A stretch of DNA of 6,426 nt, from NCBI GenBank assembly GCA_031178645.1, contig JAPSIP010000089.1, forward strand, positions 1 to 6,426, read 5' to 3'. A model generated the notes under the pieces. It did not search any database and was not told the origin of the DNA. It was given only the letters and a program-made list of their open reading frames with translations. The stretch comes from Paracoccus sp. (in: a-proteobacteria) (lineage in GTDB: Bacteria; Pseudomonadota; Alphaproteobacteria; Rhodobacterales; Rhodobacteraceae). Made by a program: the position numbers and the translations under genes. Of this stretch, positions 1 to 5,308 are shown in pieces (position 1 is the stretch's first letter; the number at the start of each line of letters is the position of its first letter).

Positions 1-581
1 ATCGCCTCGGCCACATAGCCTTCCCAATCCATGAACAGCGCGTCCGAACAGCCCTTCGCCTCGGCCGCGTGCTTGGACATGGTGCAGATCATGTAAAGGC
101 CCGCGGCCTTCGCGGCGGTCGGGATGGTTTCGGGCGAGGGACGCTTCCACTTGGCCACGTCCAGCTTTGCGCCCTGCCATTTGGCGTCGCCGTAATAGCT
201 GCCCCATTCCCAGACGGCGACCGCCATGCGGACCGGGTTGCGCGCTGCCGACACACCCATGTCGGGGCCCGAGCCGCGCCACATCACCGCGCGGACATAG
301 GCGTTGGTCAGCCCGTTGGCTTGCAGAACGGCTTCCTTGGCCGCGTCGATTTCCTCGGCGGAATAGGGCGATTCCATGTCCAGCAGGCGGGCCGATTCGA
401 TCAGCCGCAGGGAATGTTCGTGGCCCTTGAAGATCTTGCCGTCATAGCACCGCTCGCCCTCGAAGACCGAACTTGCATAATGCAGGGCATGGGTCAGGAT
501 ATGTACATTCGCGTCGCGCCAATCGACCAGTTCGCCGTCCATCCAGATCTTGCCGTCGCGATCGTCATATGCGCCCGTCAT
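1..581 (-). CDS. ilvE: Branched-chain amino acid aminotransferase, partial (3' end outside window)
   Basis: Transfers the amino group between leucine, isoleucine or valine and 2-oxoglutarate, using PLP, in the cytoplasm. It is the last step of branched-chain amino acid synthesis and the first of their breakdown. The minus strand reads open from the start to the window edge, about 193 residues of a protein usually near 290-300. Visible hallmarks of fold-type IV transaminases are THALHYASSVFEGER near residues 30-44, a VRAVMWRG segment near 96-102, and TIPTAAKAAG near 152-161. The lysine at about residue 158 of that last segment is the expected PLP Schiff-base lysine. GCSDALFMDWEGYVAEA at the cut end is the usual cofactor-site lead-in. 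Two ATGs stand in tandem at 584 and 581. GGAG upstream is only 3 nt from the first but 6 nt from the second, so I chose 581. The gene is divergent from the MarR-type gene. Truncation is due only to the window edge. Confidence 0.93.
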   Translation of the reverse strand, partial: MTGAYDDRDGKIWMDGELVDWRDANVHILTHALHYASSVFEGERCYDGKIFKGHEHSLRLIESARLLDMESPYSAEEIDAAKEAVLQANGLTNAYVRAVMWRGSGPDMGVSAARNPVRMAVAVWEWGSYYGDAKWQGAKLDVAKWKRPSPETIPTAAKAAGLYMICTMSKHAAEAKGCSDALFMDWEGYVAEA

Positions 582-680
582 CATTCTCTCCAAACCAGTC
601 CGGGATTTTGCGGATCTTGCGCGGGTCCGCCCGGTATCGGCCCTTTTGTTGCGCGAAGCCCTTGACGCCTAGCAATCGAA

Positions 681-699
681 TCTTGGAAAGTCAACAAGA
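681..699. repeat. Inverted repeat TCTTG-N9-CAAGA
   Basis: Five-base arms at 681-685 and 695-699 are perfect inverse complements around a 9-nt centre. The repeat covers the candidate -35 hexamers of both divergent promoters, a natural place for an operator. Arms this short can arise by chance. Confidence 0.3.
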
Positions 700-701
700 C
701 T

Positions 702-714
702 GCCCTATCAGGGC
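702..714. repeat. Inverted repeat GCCCT-ATC-AGGGC over the candidate -10
   Basis: Five-base arms at 702-706 and 710-714 pair perfectly around a 3-nt centre. The dyad contains the candidate -10 (706-711) of the MarR-type gene that begins 22 nt further on. MarR-family proteins commonly repress their own promoter through short palindromes, so this could be an autoregulatory operator. The role is inference. Confidence 0.3.
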
Positions 715-735
715 GGCATTGGGAAAGGACGGACC

Positions 736-1248
736 ATGGTCGAGACGCTTCGCGTTCACAGCATGATGGGCGACGATCTGCTGTTCCTGACGGACGAGAA
801 GCTGCGTCGCGGGATCGAGGCGATGTTCTTTGCCTATCGCGCCTTCACGGCCGATCCCGACCTGATCCTGGCCGGGATGGATTATGGCCGGGCGCATCAC
901 CGGGCGCTGCACTTCATCCACCGTGATCCGGGTCTGACCGTGACGTCCCTGCTGGCCGTGCTGGGGGTGACGAAACAGTCGCTGAACCGCGTGCTGCGCA
1001 CCCTGATCGAGGACGGGCTGGTCGAAAGCCGCGTGGGCCGCCGCGACCGCCGAGAACGCCACCTGCACCTGACGCCCGAGGGTGCGGCCCTGGAACGCCG
1101 CCTGTCCGAGGCGCAGCGGGCGCGGATGCGCCAGGCCTATCGCGCGGCCGGGCCGCAGGCGGTTGCGGGCTTTCGGCAGGTGCTGGAAGCGATGATGGAC
1201 CCCGAGACGCGGGCGCAGTATCAGTCGATGAAGGATCTGCCCGAATAA
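736..1248 (+). CDS. petP: MarR-family transcriptional regulator, PetP-like
   Basis: A 170-residue cytoplasmic DNA-binding regulator. The N-terminal helices (about 15-62) should form the dimer core. The winged helix follows: LTVTSLLAVLGVTKQSLNRV at about 67-86 is the helix-turn-helix, and the wing with GRRDRRERHLHLTPEG lies at about 101-116, including the D-x-R motif typical of MarR wings. A long C-terminal helix completes the dimer interface. The length is normal for the family. The ATG is preceded by AAAGGA at a 6-nt spacing. The stop is 10 nt before the response regulator gene, so the two are very likely co-transcribed. A MarR protein directly upstream of an OmpR-type regulator is the arrangement of petP-petR in Rhodobacter capsulatus, hence the symbol. 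The symbol is by context and resemblance. The MarR assignment is firm; the ligand or signal cannot be read from the sequence. Confidence 0.85.
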   Translation: MVETLRVHSMMGDDLLFLTDEKLRRGIEAMFFAYRAFTADPDLILAGMDYGRAHHRALHFIHRDPGLTVTSLLAVLGVTKQSLNRVLRTLIEDGLVESRVGRRDRRERHLHLTPEGAALERRLSEAQRARMRQAYRAAGPQAVAGFRQVLEAMMDPETRAQYQSMKDLPE

Positions 1249-1258
1249 AGGCTGTGCC

Positions 1259-1963
1259 ATGAGCCAGACTGACGCCCATCTGCTGATCGTCGATGACGAT
1301 GAACGCATCCGTGCGCTGCTGGGGCGATTCCTGCGCAAGAACGGCTTCCTGGTGACGCTGGCACGCGACGCGGCGCAGGCCAGGCGGCTGCTGGCCGGGC
1401 TGGACTTCGACATGATCGTGCTGGATGTGATGATGCCGGGCGAGGACGGCTTTGCCCTGACCCGATCCTTGCGCGAAACGCTGACCACGCCGATCCTGCT
1501 GCTGACCGCGCGTGGCGAGACCGAGGACCGGATCACCGGGCTGGAGGTGGGTGCCGACGATTATCTGGCAAAGCCCTTCGAGCCGCGCGAGCTGCTGCTG
1601 CGCATCAGCGCCATCCTGCGCCGCATCCCCGTGCCCGAGATTCGCCAGCCCAAGTTCCTGACGCTGGGCGCGCTGCGATACGACATCGACAAGGGCGAAT
1701 TGTGGCAGGGCGAGAACCACCTGCGCCTGACCGGGACAGAACAGGCGCTGCTGCGCCGCCTTGCCGCCAGCAAGGGCGAACCCGTCAGCCGCGCCGACCT
1801 GATCGACGACCTGGGCCGCGGCACCGGCGACGAGGCCGAGAACAGCGAACGCGCCATCGACGTGCAGATCACCCGCCTGCGCCGCAAGATCGAGCCCGAC
1901 CCGCGAGAGCCGCGCTTTCTGCAGACCGTGCGCGGCACGGGCTATATGCTGGTCGTGGACTGA
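1259..1963 (+). CDS. petR: OmpR/PhoB-type response regulator, PetR-like
   Basis: A 234-residue two-component response regulator. The receiver domain covers about residues 6-121, with the acidic pair D12/D13, phospho-acceptor D56 in VLDVMMPGEDG, switch residues T83 and Y102, and K105 in the YLAKPF motif, so all phosphotransfer residues are present. After a short linker, a winged-helix effector domain (about 135-232) carries the OmpR-family signature AIDVQITRLRRKIEPDP and RTVRGTGYML. AAGG at 1248-1251, overlapping the upstream stop, gives a 7-nt spacing to the ATG. No histidine kinase gene is adjacent, so it is an orphan regulator in this window. In R. capsulatus, PetR lies upstream of the cytochrome bc1 operon and was reported necessary for photosynthetic and respiratory growth. 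Here the next gene is a DNA glycosylase. Family assignment is firm, and the petR identity is likely from the pairing with the MarR gene. Confidence 0.9.
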   Translation: MSQTDAHLLIVDDDERIRALLGRFLRKNGFLVTLARDAAQARRLLAGLDFDMIVLDVMMPGEDGFALTRSLRETLTTPILLLTARGETEDRITGLEVGADDYLAKPFEPRELLLRISAILRRIPVPEIRQPKFLTLGALRYDIDKGELWQGENHLRLTGTEQALLRRLAASKGEPVSRADLIDDLGRGTGDEAENSERAIDVQITRLRRKIEPDPREPRFLQTVRGTGYMLVVD

Positions 1964-1966
1964 CCC

Positions 1967-2788
1967 ATGGACCGGCTGACCTATCAGGGGATCGAACTGG
2001 ACGCCGAGACGGCCTTGGCCCTGCTGGAATGGCAGGCCGAGATGGGCGTGGACGAGGCGATGGGCGACGCGCCCGTGGACCGCTTCCTCGTGCCAGCCGC
2101 CGTGCCCCCGCAGCCGCCCATCGCGATGACGCCCCCTGCCGCGCCTGCCCTGACCCTGACGGCGGATGACGACGACCTGCCCGGACGCGTGGCCCAGGCC
2201 GAGGCTCTGGCGGCGCAGGCTGATACGCTGGACGCGCTTGCCGCCGCGCAGGAACGCTTTGACGGGATCGAACTGAAAAAGGGCGCACGCAATTTCTGCT
2301 TTGCCGACGGCAACCCCGCAGGCCGCGTGCTGATCCTGGGCGAGGCTCCGGGCGACGAGGAGGATCGGCAGGGCCGCCCCTTCGTGGGCCGCGCAGGGCA
2401 GTTGCTGGACCGGATGTTCGACGCCATCGGCCTGGCGCGCCAATCCGTCGATGCGGAACGGGCGCTGTATATCACCAATGTCCTGACCTGGCGCCCGCCC
2501 GGCAACCGTGACCCGCAACCGGACGAGATCGCGGTCAGCCTGCCTTTCGTCCGCCGCCACATCGAACTGGCCGCGCCGGACGTGATCGTCCTGATGGGCA
2601 ACATCGCCTGCGACGCCGGGATCGGGCGGCGGGGCATCCTGCGCCTGCGCGGCACCTGGACCCAGGCCTTCGGTCGTCCCGCCCTGCCGATGGCGCATCC
2701 GGCCTATCTGCTGCGCAACCCGCCCGCCAAGCGCGAGGCCTGGGCCGACCTTCTGTCGCTGGCGGCGCGTCTGGACGGGCAGGCCTAG
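1967..2788 (+). CDS. Uracil-DNA glycosylase, family 4-like, lacking the Fe-S cysteines
   Basis: Predicted to cut uracil from DNA at the start of base excision repair. The catalytic domain spans about residues 95-270. Motif A is GEAPGDEED (125-133), followed by GRPFVGRAGQLLDRMF with the likely uracil-stacking F139. NVLTWRPPGNRDPQP lies at 171-185. Motif B is HPAYLLRNPPAKR, with H244. These are the family-4 signatures. Thermus-type family-4 enzymes bind a 4Fe-4S cluster through four cysteines. At the aligned sites this protein has IELK (101-104) for the CxxC pair, W175 in place of the cysteine before RPPGNR, and S191 before LPF. C111 and C215 are elsewhere. The first 95 residues are an extra domain with an Ala/Pro-rich stretch (about 43-62). 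The start lies 3 nt after the petR stop with only a weak GGA upstream, suggesting translational coupling. The stop shares CTAG with the convergent gene. Confidence 0.85.
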   Translation: MDRLTYQGIELDAETALALLEWQAEMGVDEAMGDAPVDRFLVPAAVPPQPPIAMTPPAAPALTLTADDDDLPGRVAQAEALAAQADTLDALAAAQERFDGIELKKGARNFCFADGNPAGRVLILGEAPGDEEDRQGRPFVGRAGQLLDRMFDAIGLARQSVDAERALYITNVLTWRPPGNRDPQPDEIAVSLPFVRRHIELAAPDVIVLMGNIACDAGIGRRGILRLRGTWTQAFGRPALPMAHPAYLLRNPPAKREAWADLLSLAARLDGQA

Positions 2789-3558
2789 CCCGCGCAGCCC
2801 CGCATCTCGACCGCGCCTTCCTCGTCCATGACGGTGAAGACCAGCCGGTCCTGGGGCAGGTCGAAGGGTGCTGCCTCGGGCGGGACGAAATCGGCGGTCA
2901 GGACCGTGCGCCCCGCCTCGGTCGCAATATCCGTGGTCGAGATCCAGACCTCGGTATCGGCCAGTTCCATCGCCGCCAGGGCCACCGTGCGGGGCAGGGT
3001 GGCGGTGACCCGGATCCCGTCGCTGATCGGTTCCAAACTGCAGGCGGGGCGTTCGGCCACCGGACGCGGCACCTGCTCCATCGCGGCTAGGATCGCGGGG
3101 TCCGGCCCTTGCCCCGAAGGATCGGCGGTCAGCGCGACATGGGCCGGGACGCAGACATCCTTGCACAGGCCGAAATCGACGCGGACGGCCAGATCGACCC
3201 GGCGGGCGGGGTCGGCGGGTTGCGCAGTGAACGGAAGAACCAGGCGGCCGTGATAGCCAAGCGCCATGGCATCCCCCGACAGAATGGCCTCGGGCGCGGG
3301 CCAGTGCAGGGTCAGCCCCGCAAGATTGCCCGAAGCCGACCAGTCGAAGTCCGGCGGCAGGCCGCTGTCGCCCGGATTGCGCCAATAGGTCTTCCATCCC
3401 GGCTCAAGCTGGAACTCGATGGCGCCCATGCGGCTTCCGTCGGACTGGGTCCAGCCGGGCAGGATGCGCGCATCGGCCAAGCCCGGTGTCGGGGTCTCGG
3501 CGGCCAGGGGCGCCGCGGCCAGGCAGAGGCAGGCGAAAGGCAGGACGGATCGGATCAT
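2785..3558 (-). CDS. Secreted stand-alone DsbD-alpha/ScsB-type domain protein
   Basis: A 257-residue predicted periplasmic thiol protein. Residues 1-20 form a signal peptide: a basic start (MIRS), a hydrophobic core, and APLAA before ETPT as the likely cleavage site. The mature part matches the N-terminal domain of DsbD/ScsB: GWKTYWRNPGDSGLPPDFDW (54-73), HWPAPE (85-90), and the active-site-like DFGLCKDVCVPA with C132 and C136. C173 and C255 may form a structural disulfide (inference). In full DsbD this domain accepts electrons from a membrane domain and passes them to periplasmic partners. Here no membrane domain and no thioredoxin-like C-terminal domain follow, so the electron donor must be encoded elsewhere. 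The length fits the short stand-alone members, so it is not obviously truncated. The ribosome site is weak, with only GGA 2 nt from the ATG. The gene is divergent from yqgE. Fold assignment is good; substrate is unknown. Confidence 0.8.
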   Translation of the reverse strand: MIRSVLPFACLCLAAAPLAAETPTPGLADARILPGWTQSDGSRMGAIEFQLEPGWKTYWRNPGDSGLPPDFDWSASGNLAGLTLHWPAPEAILSGDAMALGYHGRLVLPFTAQPADPARRVDLAVRVDFGLCKDVCVPAHVALTADPSGQGPDPAILAAMEQVPRPVAERPACSLEPISDGIRVTATLPRTVALAAMELADTEVWISTTDIATEAGRTVLTADFVPPEAAPFDLPQDRLVFTVMDEEGAVEMRGCAG

Positions 3559-3660
3559 GATCCAGCGATAGCGGCTGGCGCGGGCCGGATGAAGTCACAA
3601 TTCCGCGCAGGACTTGCATCCCTGGCGGCCAGGGTCGATCTTGAAGGGGAAGGAGAACAG
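3559..3660. promoter_or_regulatory. Divergent control region between DsbD-like gene and yqgE
   Basis: A 102-bp gap that must hold both promoters. I see no convincing sigma-70 hexamers. The nearest for yqgE is TTGCAT (3614-3619) with GATCTT 17 nt on, matching only three bases each. The clear structure in the gap is the 15-bp palindrome at 3620-3634. Confidence 0.4.
3620..3634. repeat. 15-bp palindrome upstream of yqgE
   Basis: CCCTGGC (3620-3626) and GCCAGGG (3628-3634) are perfect inverse complements around a single central G. It lies 26 nt before the yqgE start and 16 nt before its AGGAG site. It has no T-tract, so it is not an intrinsic terminator. It may be an operator or a leader hairpin; the function is inference. 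Confidence 0.45.
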
Positions 3661-4284
3661 ATGAGCAGTTCCGACATCCATGGCAGCCAATCCGGCGGCA
3701 TTCCGTTCGCCCATGCGGGGGAAACCAACCTGACCGGCAAGATCCTGATCGCGATGCCGGGCATGGCCGATCCTCGGTTCGAGCGGTCGGTGGTACTGAT
3801 CTGCGCGCATACCGACGAAGGCGCGATGGGCCTGGTCCTGAACCGCCCGTTGCCCGAGATCGATTTCGGCGACCTGCTGGAACAGCTTGGCATCGACAGC
3901 GACGGTTCGGCCCGTCCGATCGAAGTGCGCTTCGGCGGCCCGGTCGAACCGGGACGCGGCTTTGTCCTGCACAACGTCCCCGAACATGGCAACGACCCGG
4001 AAGGCCGGCTGCGGATCGGTCGCACGCTGGCCATGACGACCACCCGCGACATTCTCGAGGACCTGGCAAACGGGCATGGCCCGGCTTCGGCCGTTCTGGC
4101 GCTTGGCTATGCCGGCTGGGGACCGGGCCAACTGGAAGACGAGATGCTGCAGAACGGCTGGCTGACCGGCGACGGCGCCGAGGAGCTGATCTTCAGCACC
4201 GCCCATTCCGACAAGTGGCAGACCGCCCTGCGCGCTCAGGGCATTGACCCGTCGCTGCTGTCGGCAGCGGCGGGCCACGCCTGA
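3661..4284 (+). CDS. yqgE: YqgE/AlgH family protein (UPF0301)
   Basis: A 207-residue protein of the UPF0301 family, cytoplasmic by its lack of signal or membrane segments. Its molecular role is not settled. In Pseudomonas the family member AlgH has been linked to alginate regulation. Family hallmarks run through the protein: TGKILIAMPGMADPRFERSV (about 25-44), GAMGLVLNRPLPEIDF (54-69), RFGGPVEPGRGFVLH, then LALGYAGWGPGQLEDEMLQNGWL near the C-terminus. The length is usual for the family (about 185-210). The reading frame stays open far upstream, but that part is antisense to the DsbD-like gene. The ATG at 3661 has AGGAG at 3651-3655 with a 5-nt gap, and the family homology starts just after it. 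The gene is convergent with msrA, with only 9 nt between stops. Confidence 0.92.
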   Translation: MSSSDIHGSQSGGIPFAHAGETNLTGKILIAMPGMADPRFERSVVLICAHTDEGAMGLVLNRPLPEIDFGDLLEQLGIDSDGSARPIEVRFGGPVEPGRGFVLHNVPEHGNDPEGRLRIGRTLAMTTTRDILEDLANGHGPASAVLALGYAGWGPGQLEDEMLQNGWLTGDGAEELIFSTAHSDKWQTALRAQGIDPSLLSAAAGHA

Positions 4285-4293
4285 TTCCCGGAC

Positions 4294-4803
4294 CTACTGG
4301 GCCGCGCGGGGGGCTTTCGGCAGCACCCAGTTCGGGCGCGGGAAGTGGCAGGTATAGCCGTTGGGAAAGCGTTCCAGGTAATCCTGATGTTCAGGCTCGG
4401 CTTCCCAGAACTCGCCCACCGGCTCGACCTCGGTCACGACCTTGCCGGGCCACAGGCCCGAGGCGTTGACATCCTCGATTGTCTCCTCGGCGACGCGCTT
4501 CTGATCTTCGTCCACGTAATAGATCGCAGACCGATAGCCGGGGCCGATGTCGTTGCCCTGCCGGTTCGGCGTGGTGGGATCGTGGATCTGGAAGAACACC
4601 TCCAGCAGGCGGCGATAGGTGATGATGCTGGAATCGAACATGATCTCGATCCCCTCGGCATGATTGCCGTGGTTGCGATAGGTGGCGTTGGGAAAATCAT
4701 CGCCGGTATAACCCACCCGCGTCGTGACGACGCCGGGCAGGCGGCGGATCAGATCCTGCATCCCCCAGAAGCAGCCGCCCGCAAGAACCGCGCGTTCGCT
4801 CAT
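4294..4803 (-). CDS. msrA: Peptide-methionine (S)-S-oxide reductase MsrA
   Basis: Reduces the S epimer of methionine sulfoxide, free or in proteins, usually with thioredoxin as donor. A 169-residue protein with no signal peptide, so cytoplasmic. The catalytic motif GGCFWGMQ places the nucleophilic cysteine at residue 11. GNHAEGIEI carries the conserved active-site glutamate, and [23 protein letters not shown] is the usual substrate-pocket segment. C152 in [12 protein letters not shown] is the only other cysteine I see and is the likely resolving residue. The protein starts almost directly at the catalytic motif, as in short bacterial MsrAs. The ATG overlaps the msrB stop as ATGA (4800-4803), so translation is probably coupled, with msrB first. 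The 3' end faces yqgE across 9 nt. No terminator hairpin is seen there. Confidence 0.95.
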   Translation of the reverse strand: MSERAVLAGGCFWGMQDLIRRLPGVVTTRVGYTGDDFPNATYRNHGNHAEGIEIMFDSSIITYRRLLEVFFQIHDPTTPNRQGNDIGPGYRSAIYYVDEDQKRVAEETIEDVNASGLWPGKVVTEVEPVGEFWEAEPEHQDYLERFPNGYTCHFPRPNWVLPKAPRAAQ

Positions 4804-5246
4804 CGTGCCGCCTCCTCGACCTGGGCCAGGTACGCGCCATATCCCTCGGCTTCCATCTGGTCACGTGGCACGAAGCGCAGCGAGGCCGAATTGATGCAAT
4901 AGCGCAGCCCGCCTGCCTCGCGCGGGCCGTCGGGGAAGACATGGCCCAGATGGCTGTCGCCATGCCTGGACCGAACCTCGACCCGGACCATGCCATGGGA
5001 CATGTCGCGGTGTTCGGTCACGTTGCCCTCGATGGGCTTGGTGAAGGCGGGCCAGCCGCAGCCCGAATTGTATTTCGTGGACGATGCAAACAGCGGCTCG
5101 CCCGAAACGACGTCCACATAGATGCCGGGTTCGAAATGGTGGTCGTATTCGCCGGTGAAGGCGCGCTCGGTGCCGTTTTCCTGCGTGACGCGATACTGCT
5201 CGGGCGTCAGCCGCGCCAGGGCGTCGGCAGTTTTTTCATAGGCCAT
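4800..5246 (-). CDS. msrB: Peptide-methionine (R)-S-oxide reductase MsrB
   Basis: Reduces the R epimer of methionine sulfoxide in proteins, complementing MsrA. With the start chosen here it has 148 residues. Motifs are [15 protein letters not shown] (41-55), [11 protein letters not shown] (58-68), [14 protein letters not shown] (95-108) and [11 protein letters not shown] (115-125). C117 is the catalytic cysteine and C63 the likely resolving cysteine. Their 55-residue spacing matches the Cys440/Cys495 pair of the Neisseria enzyme. The paired CxxC zinc sites of many MsrBs are absent, so this is the metal-free type. The frame opens 11 codons earlier, but that ATG (5279) sits in the centre of a palindrome without a ribosome site. 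ATG 5246 has GGAGG 6 nt upstream. It is the upstream partner of msrA and probably shares a transcript with it. Confidence 0.95.
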   Translation of the reverse strand: MAYEKTADALARLTPEQYRVTQENGTERAFTGEYDHHFEPGIYVDVVSGEPLFASSTKYNSGCGWPAFTKPIEGNVTEHRDMSHGMVRVEVRSRHGDSHLGHVFPDGPREAGGLRYCINSASLRFVPRDQMEAEGYGAYLAQVEEAAR

Positions 5247-5269
5247 GCTTGTCCTCCGCTGGTCCTTCG

Positions 5270-5289
5270 TCGCCCCCATATGGGGGCGA
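5270..5289. repeat. 20-bp perfect palindrome between nitronate monooxygenase gene and msrB
   Basis: TCGCCCCCAT (5270-5279) is followed directly by its inverse complement ATGGGGGCGA (5280-5289). In RNA it could fold as an 8-bp GC-rich stem with a CATATG-centred loop. It lies 19 nt after the monooxygenase stop and 23 nt before the msrB ATG, and no T-tract follows on the minus strand. A smaller hairpin, GCGG-CAAT-CCGC, sits next to it at 5292-5303. Possible roles are an msrBA operator, an RNA-processing or stability hairpin, or a dispersed REP-like repeat. The sequence alone does not decide. Confidence 0.55.
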
Positions 5290-5308
5290 GGGCGGCAATC
5301 CGCAAAGG

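Larger units (their letters stand above)
582..735. promoter_or_regulatory. Divergent ilvE / petP-like control region
   Basis: This gap of about 150 bp has no gene and must carry the promoters of both flanking genes. For the rightward gene, TTGGAA at 683-688 and TATCAG at 706-711 are 17 nt apart and each matches the sigma-70 consensus at four of six bases. That would start transcription shortly before the AAAGGA ribosome site at 724-729. For ilvE on the minus strand, TTGACT (689-694) is 17 nt from TAGGCG (666-671), but the second hexamer is poor. The two candidate promoters would overlap. No leader peptide rich in branched-chain codons, and no attenuator with a T-tract, is visible before ilvE. 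The hexamers are seen; their function is inference. Confidence 0.35.

Noticed and set aside
69..665. A 198-codon plus-strand open frame at the left end.
   Set aside because: It is antisense to ilvE, whose protein is unmistakable on the minus strand up to the window edge.
914..3397. An 827-codon minus-strand open frame across the regulator, glycosylase and DsbD-like genes.
   Set aside because: It is antisense to three well-supported genes, has low-complexity composition without any family motif, and reflects the lack of stop codons in high-GC DNA.
3109..3660. A 184-codon in-frame extension upstream of yqgE.
   Set aside because: It is antisense to the DsbD-like gene and has no family resemblance. 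The ATG at 3661 has a strong AGGAG site and matches the family N-terminus.
4285..4293. A bidirectional terminator between yqgE and msrA.
   Set aside because: The gap is only 9 nt and neither it nor the flanks show a stem followed by a T-tract.
5247..5279. An 11-codon N-terminal extension of MsrB.
   Set aside because: Its ATG lies in the centre of the 20-bp palindrome without a ribosome site, whereas the ATG at 5246 has GGAGG at ideal spacing.
5270..5289. The palindrome as an intrinsic terminator of the monooxygenase gene.
   Set aside because: No run of T follows it in the direction of transcription, and the next bases lead straight into the msrB ribosome site.
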